Assembly (NCBI RefSeq): GCF_002198095.1
Contig: NZ_NHMK01000016.1
Coordinates: 25,001-89,000, forward strand
Length of the DNA: 64,000 nucleotides
Direction of reading: 5' to 3'
Source of the DNA: Deinococcus indicus
GTDB lineage: Bacteria; Deinococcota; Deinococci; Deinococcales; Deinococcaceae
This document shows, piece after piece, positions 32,901 through 41,164 of the stretch (position 1 is the first letter of the stretch; each line of letters begins with the position of its first letter). The notes beneath the pieces were generated by a model. The model ran no database searches, had not been told where the DNA came from, and saw nothing but the letters and a program-made list of their open reading frames with translations. A program made the position numbers and the translations under genes.

Positions 32901-33509
32901 ATGTCACGCGCACGGGTCATTCACATCAAGCCGATGTCCGCCCAGCGTACGGCGGACGTCACTCCTGAGGTCATGACTCAGGTCACGCCGGAGGTTGCTC
33001 CGGCGGGGTGGGTCGTGCGGGTGAACGGGCATGAGTTCGTGCATGGTGGGGAGTACGAGTTGCAGTTCGATCTGCCGGAAGCGGCGGCGCAGTTCGCGGC
33101 GGATCTGCTCTCCGAGTACGGCCCGGACACCCCGGTTCAGGTGGTGGGGCTGGACGAGCTGGGCGTGCCGCTGCCCGGCGCGCTGCCCACCCCGGAAGAG
33201 ACGGTGACGCTGATGGAGTGGCTGGCGGAGGTGGACGTGCCCGTGCCTGAGGTGCGGCATCCGCTCGACGCGCTACAGGGTCAGGTGTGCCGGGCATTGT
33301 TCATGGAGGGGAGTGCGCGGGAGAAGGTCGCGGTGATCCTGCGGCTCTACCGACATCACCTGAGTCCAGCGCGGTGCGGGGTGCTGCGACGGCTTGACGC
33401 GGCGTTCGTGGTGGCGCGGTTCAAGGTAGGACTCGATCCGGCGTGGGTACATTACGCCGAGTGGGAGGCGGCGTTCCGCCGGGCGCGGCGGGCGCAGCCG
33501 GGTGACTGA
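32901..33509 (+). CDS. Hypothetical protein, leaderless
   Basis: 202 residues. A -10-like TACCGT (32890-32895) ends 5 bases before ATG 32901. It reads as two parts: a beta-rich front (GWVVRVNGHEFVHGGEYELQ) and a helical rear (EKVAVILRLYRHHLSPARCG, DAAFVVARFKVGLDPAWVHY). No family was recognised. It has the same strand and promoter style as the preceding gene, suggesting a shared plasmid-specific set. Confidence 0.6.
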   Translation: MSRARVIHIKPMSAQRTADVTPEVMTQVTPEVAPAGWVVRVNGHEFVHGGEYELQFDLPEAAAQFAADLLSEYGPDTPVQVVGLDELGVPLPGALPTPEETVTLMEWLAEVDVPVPEVRHPLDALQGQVCRALFMEGSAREKVAVILRLYRHHLSPARCGVLRRLDAAFVVARFKVGLDPAWVHYAEWEAAFRRARRAQPGD

Positions 33510-33527
33510 ACACCAGTCCTGAGCGGA

Positions 33528-33705
33528 TCAGGCTTCGGGCGTCTTCTTGACTGGGTCGGGCCCGCGCACCGCCACCTGCTGCCGCCGCACTCGTTTGTTC
33601 AGCATTACCAGTGTGCCCAGCAGACCCCGCGCGTTATCCAGCGGCTCCAGCAGCGTCCTCGCCTGCTCCGCATCGAGGCCGCCCATCAGTATGGCAGTTG
33701 GGTCC
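33528..33705 (-). pseudogene. C-terminal fragment of an unknown gene, truncated by IS3 remnant
   Basis: About 59 codons with clear coding character (LMGGLDAEQARTLLEPLDNA, RGLLGTLVMLNKRVRRQQVA) end at TGA 33528. The 5' part is lost at the junction with transposase sequence near 33705. The family cannot be told. Confidence 0.5.
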
Positions 33706-33930
33706 GCTGCAAGGTGTCTCAGCCGGGCGGCACGGGATTCTCGAACGCCTCAACCGGACGTACAAATACCAGTTCGCGTTCCGCTAGGACTGGCACTCGA
33801 TGGCCGATGTCCGGGCGGCCATGCCGGACTTTCGCCGGTGGTACAACCACGAGCGCCGTCATTCGGCGCTCGGCTACGCCACGCCCTGGTCTACACTCAC
33901 CTCGTCGGCGAACGCTCGTAACGCCGCTTG
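33690..33930 (+). pseudogene. DDE transposase C-terminal fragment (IS3-like) with internal stop
   Basis: GGTGILERLNRTYKYQFAFR, then a TAG stop, then MADVRAAMPDFRRWYNHERR and HSALGYATPW: the end of an integrase-fold transposase including the WYNHERRHSALGY signature. The N-terminal part and first two acids are gone. Confidence 0.7.
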
Positions 33931-33935
33931 AAGTC

Positions 33936-33974
33936 AAACCTGGAGCATTACCGACGTCGGTGCTCCAGGTTTTT
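33936..33974. terminator. 12-bp stem-loop followed by T-run
   Basis: AAACCTGGAGCA (33936-33947) pairs exactly with 33961-33972 around a 13-base loop, and TTTTTC follows on the plus strand. Good intrinsic terminator form. Confidence 0.65.
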
Positions 33975-34345
33975 CGCTGTTTTCCCATGGTGATCTCCAG
34001 TTTGGGGTCACGACACGGATGGGCCCTGGCTGTACGTTAAGGTTGCGAAAACGGTCGTTCATGCACGATGCGTTGCGGTCCGATGCGCACGGTATTCATG
34101 TGTTGCGAATCGATATTGCAGAACCCTTGGTCATGGCAACAGGAAATCGCACGGTGCGCGGTCAAGTGAATTTGGCCCTGTCGTTCGTCCTGCACACATT
34201 TTTGAGCTGCAATGGGATGAGCGGGCAGGGCAGTCGAGTTCGTGTCGTGACCCGTTGCCTTACAAAAATTGGTGAGTCCTGCAGTCAGCACTTTTTCGCT
34301 GGCACGCACGACGTTCGCACTTGACTTCTCCGTCCTCCTGTCGCA

Positions 34346-34367
34346 TTGTCTCAATTATATGAGACAA
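34346..34367. promoter_or_regulatory. Operator palindrome overlapping the YtrA-like start codon
   Basis: TTGTCTCA and TGAGACAA form perfect 8-bp arms around ATTATA. The start ATG at 34359 lies inside the palindrome. CATTGT at 34344 could be a -10 box and TTGACT at 34321 a -35 box. Binding by the GntR-type protein here would block both transcription and a leaderless start. Confidence 0.65.
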
Positions 34368-34775
34368 GAAGACGAGCGGCAGACCGGTCTACTGACGTGG
34401 CTCGCCGCGGCCATCGACCCCCACAGCGGCATCCCCGTCTCCGTGCAACTCCAGCAGGCGTTCGAACGGGCCATCGATCGCGGCGTCCTGCGGCCCGGCG
34501 ACACCCTCCCCACCATCCGCACGCTAGCCGCACACCTGCGCCTGGCTCCCAACACGGTCAGCAAAGCCTACGCGAGCCTGCAACGCAGTGGACGCACCGA
34601 GAACCGCGCCGGAGCCGGCACCAGCGTCCTCGGACGCGGGGCCCTCACGGATGACCTCACGGAACTCCGCACGCTGCTCGGCGCGCTGCGGCTGTCCGGC
34701 GTCAGCGCCGCCGAAGCGCACGCCGTGGTTGACGACGTCTGGCATGAACCAGCCACCAGCCGGAGGGTTCAGTGA
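34359..34775 (+). CDS. GntR-family regulator, YtrA subfamily
   Basis: 138 residues. The short GntR winged helix is complete: SGIPVSVQLQQAFERAIDRG, VLRPGDTLPTIRTLAAHLRL, APNTVSKAYASLQRSGRTEN. A short C-terminal helical dimerisation tail follows, which is the YtrA type (about 120-140 residues). YtrA regulators repress adjacent ABC transporter operons, matching the next two genes. The start ATG 34359 lies within a palindromic operator. The GTGA overlap to the ABC gene couples translation. Confidence 0.87.
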   Translation: MRQEDERQTGLLTWLAAAIDPHSGIPVSVQLQQAFERAIDRGVLRPGDTLPTIRTLAAHLRLAPNTVSKAYASLQRSGRTENRAGAGTSVLGRGALTDDLTELRTLLGALRLSGVSAAEAHAVVDDVWHEPATSRRVQ

Positions 34776-35668
34776 GTGCACTGATCGCGCAGGGCCTCCA
34801 CGTCCGCCGAGGCGCACGCGAAGTTCTCCGGGACGTGAACCTCGACCTGCCTGCCGGGTCGATCACGGCGCTCCTCGGACCCAACGGTGGCGGCAAGACC
34901 ACCCTGATGCGTGTCCTCGCCGGCATCCTTCCGCCACACGCCGGCACGCTGCGCGCCGGTGACAGGCACGCCGCCGGGTCCATCGCCTGGCGCCAGCAGG
35001 TGGTCCTCGTCCCCACAGGCGGCGCCGTGATGACCAGCGAGGACGCGCGCGCCCACTTCACTTTCGGGGCGCGCGCCTATCCCGCGTGGGACGCCGGGCG
35101 CGCCCTCGAGGCTGCGGCCGCACTCCACGTGCCGCTGGACCGCCGGGCAGGAACCCTCAGCACCGGGCAGCGCATGGGACTGGCCCTCGCCTGCGCGTTC
35201 GGCTGCGGGGCGAGCGTGCTGCTCCTCGACGAACCAGGCAACGGCCTGGACCCCGAGCACCGCGACCGGCTATCCGCTGCCGTTGCGACCTTCGCCGCCG
35301 ATGGTGGCACCGTGCTGCTCAGTTCACATGTGCTGCCTGAGGTCGAGGGCCTCGCCGACCGCGCGGTCTTCCTGAAGGCCGGTGAGATCCGACTCGCAGC
35401 GGACCTGGACGACCTGCGTGCCGCGTCGAGCACCCTTCAGGTGGTGTTGCCCGACGTGCTACCCGCCCGGGCACTCGACGAGTTGCGTCAGGTGGAGGGT
35501 GTGCGCGACCTCTCCCTGGAGGGCCGCACGCTCCACGTGCACCTCGGCGGTCCGGCAGACGGCGTCCTCGCCGCCCTGAGCTCCCTGCGGCCCCTGGACG
35601 TGCAGGCCCGCCCCTGCCCACTGTCGCGCACCTACGCCGACCTGATGAACGACCGGGGCGCGGCGTGA
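34772..35668 (+). CDS. ABC transporter ATP-binding protein
   Basis: 298 residues. Walker A GPNGGGKTT (about 36-44), signature LSTGQRMGLALAC, Walker B VLLLDEPGNGLDP and an H-loop after LSSHVLPEVEGLADR. A C-terminal extension of about 80 residues is typical of YtrB/bacitracin-type exporters. It powers the adjacent permease; substrate unknown, possibly a cell-wall-active compound by analogy with YtrA-type operons. GTG start 34772 overlaps the regulator's stop; the end overlaps the permease start (GTGA). Confidence 0.88.
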   Translation: MSALIAQGLHVRRGAREVLRDVNLDLPAGSITALLGPNGGGKTTLMRVLAGILPPHAGTLRAGDRHAAGSIAWRQQVVLVPTGGAVMTSEDARAHFTFGARAYPAWDAGRALEAAAALHVPLDRRAGTLSTGQRMGLALACAFGCGASVLLLDEPGNGLDPEHRDRLSAAVATFAADGGTVLLSSHVLPEVEGLADRAVFLKAGEIRLAADLDDLRAASSTLQVVLPDVLPARALDELRQVEGVRDLSLEGRTLHVHLGGPADGVLAALSSLRPLDVQARPCPLSRTYADLMNDRGAA

Positions 35669-36498
35669 GCGCCGTTGGACCGGGACCGGCGCTGCGCTGG
35701 ATCGAAGGGCGCACGTGGCGATTCGCGGCGCCGGGCACCGCGGTCATCTGCGCCCTCGCCGGCCTGACCGTCGCCACGCAACTCGGTACGCTGGGACCGA
35801 CGGCCTGCGGCTGGGTGCTGCGCCAGGGCGAGCCCCTCCTGCTGCCCCTGAACTTTGCCCGGCCCTGGTTTGCTGAGGCTGGAGCACTGCTGTTGATCGC
35901 GCTCGGGGCCTGGGTCGGGTCACGGGTGCGTCAGGACGAAGCCTTCCTGTCGCTCACGCCCCTCACGCCGGGGGGACTGTTCGGCGCGCGGGTGCTGAGC
36001 GGTCTGGGGCTGCTCGCGCTGGCCACCCTGGTCAGTGGTGTGGCGCTGCTCGTCGCCGGGCTGAACGTGCCGGCGTGGTGGCCGCCGGAGCAACTGTACG
36101 CCGTGTACGGGGCGGCCCTGGGCCTGCTGTGGATGCGCGGCGTGGTGGCGCTCGCGGTCGCCGCTGCCCTGCGGCGTGTTCTCTCCCCGGTGTTGAGCCT
36201 GCTCGTCGCGCTGGGACTGAGCACCGCGCTGCTGTTCGCGTTGCACGGGGGGCAGGGGAGAACTTCGGCGTTCCACAGCGATCCGTTCGTGGTGCAGCTT
36301 GCTGTGACGTATCCGGGCGAAGCCTTCGCGGGGCTGTCCGGATCTGACCAGGGCTGCGCTCCAGTGCAGGCCTTCATGAATCGAACGGCGCCCACTGAGG
36401 TGCGGTGGGCGCCTCAGACTCCGGTCGTGCTAGGCATGGTCGGTGCGGTGGTGGCGTTGCTGGCCCTGGCATCGCCCAGACGGCGTCCCGGAACATAG
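35665..36498 (+). CDS. ABC transporter permease subunit
   Basis: 277 residues with about six hydrophobic helices (TAVICALAGLTVATQLG, AGALLLIALGAWVGS, LGLLALATLVSGVALLVAG, GVVALAVAAALRRVLSPVLS, LLVALGLSTALLFAL, VVLGMVGAVVALLALA). A large extracytoplasmic loop before the last helix has two cysteines. It is the membrane partner of the preceding ATPase. No motif gives the substrate. Confidence 0.8.
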   Translation: MSAVGPGPALRWIEGRTWRFAAPGTAVICALAGLTVATQLGTLGPTACGWVLRQGEPLLLPLNFARPWFAEAGALLLIALGAWVGSRVRQDEAFLSLTPLTPGGLFGARVLSGLGLLALATLVSGVALLVAGLNVPAWWPPEQLYAVYGAALGLLWMRGVVALAVAAALRRVLSPVLSLLVALGLSTALLFALHGGQGRTSAFHSDPFVVQLAVTYPGEAFAGLSGSDQGCAPVQAFMNRTAPTEVRWAPQTPVVLGMVGAVVALLALASPRRRPGT

Positions 36499-36680
36499 TC
36501 GGAGTGGGGGGTCACGATACGAGTCCGTGACCTTGCCCTGCTGCCATGGCCAGCGTTCTGCGATGGCGATTCGCAACCCCTGTGCGCTGGACGACCTGGA
36601 CCGCGACGAACGGTGCAGAAATGACCGTTTTCGCAACCTTAGCGTACAGCCAGGGCCGATCCGTGTCGTGACCCCAGTTT

Positions 36681-37230
36681 GCTCGTCCCTCGCATCGAGA
36701 GGGTCAGATTCTGGAAGTCATCCTTGGAGCATTACCGCCCGAACCAGAAGTGGGTGACGGACATCACGTATTTACCGACGCATGAGGGCTGGCTGTACCT
36801 GGCGACGGTGATGGACCTGTATTCGCGGAAAATTGTCGGCTGGGCGCTGAATGAGCGACTTCAGACGCCGCTGGTCACAGCGGCGTTGGAGATGGCCGTA
36901 GGGCGTCGGAAACCACCAGGAGGACTGCTGCATCACTCGGATCGAGGAAGTCAGTACACGAGCGACGTATACGAGCAGGCGCTGGACAGATTGCAGGCCG
37001 TTCAGAGCATGAGCGAGAAAGGAGAATGTTGGGATAATGCTGTCCAGGAGAGCTTTTTTGCGACGTTGAAGACGGAGATGGGACTCAGTGAAGCGCAGTG
37101 GGGTCGTGCCCAGACACGGACAGAGGTGTTCGAGTGGATTGAGGTGTTCTATAACCGTCGTCGTCGTCACTCGTCGTTGGGCTATCGGTCACCGATGGCC
37201 TTCGAGGAGCAGGCCCCCATCCCGAACTGA
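36681..37230 (+). pseudogene. IS3-family orfB transposase, N-terminus removed by transposon insertion
   Basis: About 183 codons remain. The DDE core is intact: RPNQKWVTDITYLPTHEGW, LLHHSDRGSQYTSDVYEQ and GECWDNAVQESFFATLKTE, ending with YNRRRRHSSLGYRSP. The frame enters directly from the AGTTT target duplication of the Tn3-type unit, so that insertion split it. The first part of orfB and its orfA are not adjacent. A matching orfA start of IS3 type exists at 29.7 kb but its relation is uncertain. Confidence 0.8.
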
Positions 37231-37419
37231 GGCTCCACCAAACCCTTGACAGATCAGGGCAGGGCTCCTCCTTTGCGCCACAGGCGATGAAGCGCTCTGA
37301 ACGCGACGTGCCTTCTGCCTGCGTGTCAGCGCGCTCAGCGGCCAGCCGCAAGCGTGCCCGAGGGCATGGCGCAGGGCCTGTGTTAGCATTCTGACCAAGT
37401 TCACAATTGAGGGAGAACT

Positions 37420-39171
37420 ATGCGGAAACGGACGTTGACGTTGGCTTTTACACTCGCTTCACTGACGCTCTCAGGCGCGTCGCAAGCCGCGCGGGGACAC
37501 CTTCTGATCGTGGGCGGTGGGCTGCGCAGTGACAACGCCCCTGTTTATGACGCGTTCCTGCAGGCGGCTGGCGGCCGAACTGCAGCGAAGGTGGTGATCG
37601 TGCCCACAGCGAGCAGCAGCCTGAGCAGCAGCCGCCGCTTCAAAGAGGATCTGGAAGCCCTGGGCGTGCCCGCCGACCGCGTGACCATTCTGGACATCAC
37701 CAGCAAGAATGCAGACAGTGCCGTCAAAGCCCCTGAAGTCCTGAATGCGATCAACGCCGCCACCGCCGTGTGGCTGGTTGGCGGAGACCAGTTGCGGCTG
37801 CAGAAGGCCTTCGTAAACCCCGACGGCAGCGACACGCCAGCCCTGAAAGACATCCGCGCCCTCTGGGCGGAGCGCGGCGGCGTGATTGGCGGCACATCGG
37901 CCGGGGCAAGCATTCAGAGCGTCATCATGCCCTCAGCGTTCGGCGTGCCGATGGACAGCCTCGACTTCGGCGTGGCGCCCTTGGCGGACCAGCGCGGCGT
38001 GTCCCTGTCCCCTGGATTTGGCCTGTTCAGCGCCGGCATTGTCGATCAGCATTTCAACACCTACGCCGGCCGACACGCCCGCATGGCCACGTACCTGACG
38101 GCAGGCGCCACCAAAATCGGGTTTGGTCTCGATGAAAATACCGCCATGCTGGTCACGCCCGACGGCATGGTCGAGGTGCTGGGCAGCGGCGGCCTGAGCA
38201 TCATGGACGCCCGGGCCGCCACGCGCGAGGCTGGTCCGCTGGGCGTGCATCTGGGCAACCTGCGCTTGCACTACCTGATGAGCGGCGACCGTGTGAACCC
38301 TGCAACGCTGGCGGTCACCGTCAACCCGAAGAAAAGCCTGATCAAACCAGGGGACGAGTACGAAGCCACCCCCCGCACGAGCACAGACCTGGCGGGCAAC
38401 GACGCTTTCCGCACGCTGCTCACCTACGGCCTCGTGGACAACACCGCCACCCAGACGTCCGGCCTGTACCTGCGCTTCCGGCCGGGCACCACCTACGGGT
38501 ACGGGTACCGCGTGACCCTCAGCAAAACAGCCGACACGCAGGGCCACTACGGTTCCGTGACCGGCGTGGACGCGTACACGGTGCTGAATGCGCGCATGGA
38601 CGTGGCCCCAGTCAGCCTGGGCGGGCAGGCGCCCACCGCGCCCCGTGACCTGCGCGGGCATTCCAGGGAGGCGGAACTGACCACCGTCGCGTTCCGTGGC
38701 CTGCTGCCCCCCCTGCCCAGCGGCCTGTTTGCACCGCAGCGCAGCGTCACCCGGGCGGAACTGGCGGCGGCCCTGGTGTTCGCCAGTGGCGCGGGCGAGA
38801 AAACAGTACCGGACCTGAGTGACGTGCCGGCCACCCACGCGGACGCGGCGGCCATCCGTGTGGCCACGTCACGCGGATGGCTCACGGCCCCCGGGGGCCG
38901 GTTTGAACCTGACCGCCCCGCCACCCGCGAGGAAACGGCGCTCGCACTCGCTGGCGCGTACGACTTCGTACAGCTGCGGGCGCTGCCGGCCTCACCACTG
39001 GGCGCCACTGACGCGGGCACGGCCACCACCGACGCCGGCCGGCAGGCCCTGGGGGCGGCCATTGCCGCGGGGCTACTGGATCTCCGCGCCAGCGCGGCCC
39101 GCCCAGCTGAACCTGTGACCCGCGCCGAACTGGGCGCCGCGCTGTACACACTGATGGGCTTTCAGTTCTAA
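37420..39171 (+). CDS. Secreted cyanophycinase-like S51 peptidase with SLH repeats
   Basis: 583 residues. A signal peptide (LTLAFTLASLTLSGASQAA) precedes a peptidase S51/cyanophycinase domain (about 25-300): GHLLIVGGGLRSD, KVVIVPTAS, AVWLVGGDQLRLQKAF and the nucleophile elbow GGTSAGASIQS. A linker domain follows, then three S-layer-homology-type repeats (about 425-583: FRGLLPPLPSGLFAPQRSVT, RGWLTAPGGRFEPDRPATRE, VTRAELGAALYTLMGF). S51 cyanophycinases cut beta-Asp-Arg bonds of cyanophycin. SLH repeats would fix the enzyme to the cell envelope, so it may scavenge extracellular cyanophycin or related peptides. GAGGGAGAACT precedes the ATG. Confidence 0.85.
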   Translation: MRKRTLTLAFTLASLTLSGASQAARGHLLIVGGGLRSDNAPVYDAFLQAAGGRTAAKVVIVPTASSSLSSSRRFKEDLEALGVPADRVTILDITSKNADSAVKAPEVLNAINAATAVWLVGGDQLRLQKAFVNPDGSDTPALKDIRALWAERGGVIGGTSAGASIQSVIMPSAFGVPMDSLDFGVAPLADQRGVSLSPGFGLFSAGIVDQHFNTYAGRHARMATYLTAGATKIGFGLDENTAMLVTPDGMVEVLGSGGLSIMDARAATREAGPLGVHLGNLRLHYLMSGDRVNPATLAVTVNPKKSLIKPGDEYEATPRTSTDLAGNDAFRTLLTYGLVDNTATQTSGLYLRFRPGTTYGYGYRVTLSKTADTQGHYGSVTGVDAYTVLNARMDVAPVSLGGQAPTAPRDLRGHSREAELTTVAFRGLLPPLPSGLFAPQRSVTRAELAAALVFASGAGEKTVPDLSDVPATHADAAAIRVATSRGWLTAPGGRFEPDRPATREETALALAGAYDFVQLRALPASPLGATDAGTATTDAGRQALGAAIAAGLLDLRASAARPAEPVTRAELGAALYTLMGFQF

Positions 39172-39202
39172 CGGTCGAGCGGGAGCGCACGCACAGGCGA
39201 TC

Positions 39203-39233
39203 TGCAGGCCAGCATCAGTGATGCTGGCCTGCA
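39203..39233 (+). terminator. 15-bp perfect hairpin after cyanophycinase gene
   Basis: TGCAGGCCAGCATCA (39203-39217) and its complement (39219-39233) are separated by one base, 32 bases after the stop. No T-run. Confidence 0.6.
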
Positions 39234-39245
39234 CGCTGGAAAGGA

Positions 39246-40775
39246 CTACGTTCGGCACAGACTGGGACGTAAGATTTGAATCGTAGGGCTGAAGACCAAT
39301 TGCGCAGTTGTGAAGCCGGTGAATGCGGGGAGACGATGCCTCCCCGCGTCTGTGTTGCGGTGGTTGGGGTGACCTGAGAATTCGAATGTCACGCGATCAG
39401 GAAAGCCAAGAGTTCTCACTCCGGATTTCGCACGTGTGCAGCGCGACTGTAGCGAGCAGTTTCGACAGCTGGACGCAGAAAATTTGACCTGTACCGCTGG
39501 TCGTCTCGTCCATGAGAGTGATCGTTCCGACCACATCGTAGAGACCTGTCCTGCAGGACAGGTCACCTGACGCTGTTCCCACTGAATCACGAAGGCGGAG
39601 AGGTCAAAAGCGTCTGCTGTCCGACTTTGCCAACTGCTGGATTCGCGGAGGGGTCCGACCAGATCGATTCCTCGCGCCTGGCTCTCGACGAGTCCATCCC
39701 CTGAAAGATATCCAGCATTGACGAGATGCGTTTCTGGCCGCAAGGCCCTTGCGATCAGCTCCGTCTGAATGGTGTCGTTGACCTGCACGTCCGGCTGCGT
39801 TGCTGTTGTCGTCTTCACGTGGGTGATCAAGCGGGGTCCGGCTTCGTCGCAGCACTCGGTGAAATGGACTTTGTATCCCTGCCAGCGAGTGTGGCGTTTG
39901 ATGCTGGCCCTCGCTTCGGCTTCATGTGGTGTACACCGCCTGGATTCGGCCGGCGGTGTGTCTTCCTGGGCACGCAGTTTGATCTGCGTAACACCCAGGC
40001 CTGAAAGTTCTCGTTGAAATTGCTGCAACCAGACCTGCCGCAACATGGCTAACGCTGGACGATCCAGCAAGGGGTTGAGCGCGGTGTCATTCAGCAGCGA
40101 GGTCATGAGAAAAAAGCCGTCCTCACCGATCGTTTGCGCGAGTTCAGAACGGCTGGGTTCAGAGTGAGGAAGGGAACCTTCCTCAACTCTTCTGCCGTAT
40201 CGTGCCCACCATGCGGCAGGAATGACTTGACACAGCGTCTCGGGAATGACGGTCGCAAGGTCATCCAGCGCGACGCGCAGCGTCTCGCCGATCAGTTCCA
40301 GACGGTTCAGCATCCGCATCCGGGCCAGAACGTGGGTACTGTCTGTGCGCTGCCGACCGGGTTTGAGGAGGTGGTGATCCCGACATGCCTGTAGGAACGT
40401 GTTGAAGAGCATCTCGCCCTGGTCAGCTGCAACCAGACGAGCGCGAAACTCACTCAGGACGCTGTAGTGAAACCCGAGATCTTCGAGCTCGAGGGCCAGG
40501 GCGTACTTCCAGTCCAGTCGGGTGCGGACGTGCTCCGCGGCCTGCCGATCACTGAGGTGTTCGAGAAACTGGAAAATCGTGACCAGGGCCAACCGCCAGG
40601 GCGCGTAGGCTGGTTGACCCCGAGTCGGGTAGAGGGACCGAAACTGATCGTCGGAGTAAACGGCGCCAAAGCAGTCTCGCAGTTGTGTAATGGTGTTGCC
40701 TTTGGGGAGGATGATGCGGACGAGCTCGGCTGTCCGCGTCGGGATCTCGGCCAGAGGGGCTGCATGCAGACTCAT
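39246..40775 (-). pseudogene. IS1182-type transposase, C-terminus altered
   Basis: 509 codons from ATG 40775. The front matches IS1182 transposases: ILPKGNTITQLRDCFGAVYS, RGQPAYAPWRLALVTIFQFL, RQRTDSTHVLARMRMLNRLE (first Asp), a later HLVNAGYLSGDGLVESQARG with Asp, and SCRNCSLQSRCTRAKSGVRT. After about residue 445 the usual C-terminal region with the last acidic residue is replaced by unrelated sequence (PDRVTFEFSGHPNHRNTDAG), which includes a GCGGGGAG/CTCCCCGC hairpin. The enzyme is therefore probably inactive. Ends of the element are not clear on the left. Confidence 0.65.
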
Positions 40776-40798
40776 AGCGCATTGTTACCCCCACCCGG

Positions 40799-41116
40799 GA
40801 ATTCGCCAACAGAGTCTGTTTCCAGCCAACTACCCTATCTTCTGCGGAGCTTGATATTGCCCTGCTGAGCGTGGTGTTGGGCTGGATAGACGAGGTTCTG
40901 ACAGACGAAACTCTCGAGTGGGAGCTCTTTTGACACGTCCGGGGATAGGCCCCGGACGCTCCCATTTCAGTGATGTCGGGCATAGTTCGACTTTGTTGGC
41001 AAATTCGAAAACTGCTGTTCAGCGGGGCGGATCATCGCGACTCGGCAACGAGAAATGCGGAGTCTGGGAGCCCTCACCTGAATTCGCCAACAGAGTCTAG
41101 TTCCAGCCAACTACCC
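40799..41116. repeat. 37-bp direct repeats with an inverted partial copy between
   Basis: GAATTCGCCAACAGAGTCT plus 18 more bases at 40799-40835 recurs at 41080-41116 with two differences. A partial inverted copy (complement of AATTTGCCAACAAAGTC) lies at 40989-41005. No gene lies in this 320-base stretch. The copies may be ends of the adjacent IS1182-type element or a nested miniature element. Confidence 0.65.
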
Positions 41117-41164
41117 CCCATCTGGCCCTCACTGGAATGGTGCTCAGGCCCGTCCAGTGAGGTG

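Larger units (their letters stand above)
34004..36675. mobile_element. Passenger transposon bounded by 38-bp Tn3-type inverted repeats, TSD AGTTT, no transposase
   Basis: The left end 34004-34041 begins GGGGTCACGACACGGAT and ends TACGTTAAG. The right end 36638-36675 is its inverse, ending TACGCTAAG, with two differences over 38 bp. A GGGG start, 38-bp length and ACGCTAAG end are hallmarks of Tn3-family ends. The 5-bp direct repeat AGTTT (33999-34003 and 36676-36680) is the Tn3-family duplication size. Similarity continues for about 80 bases inside both ends. The 2672-bp unit carries only a regulator and an ABC transporter, so it would need a transposase in trans. Confidence 0.85.
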
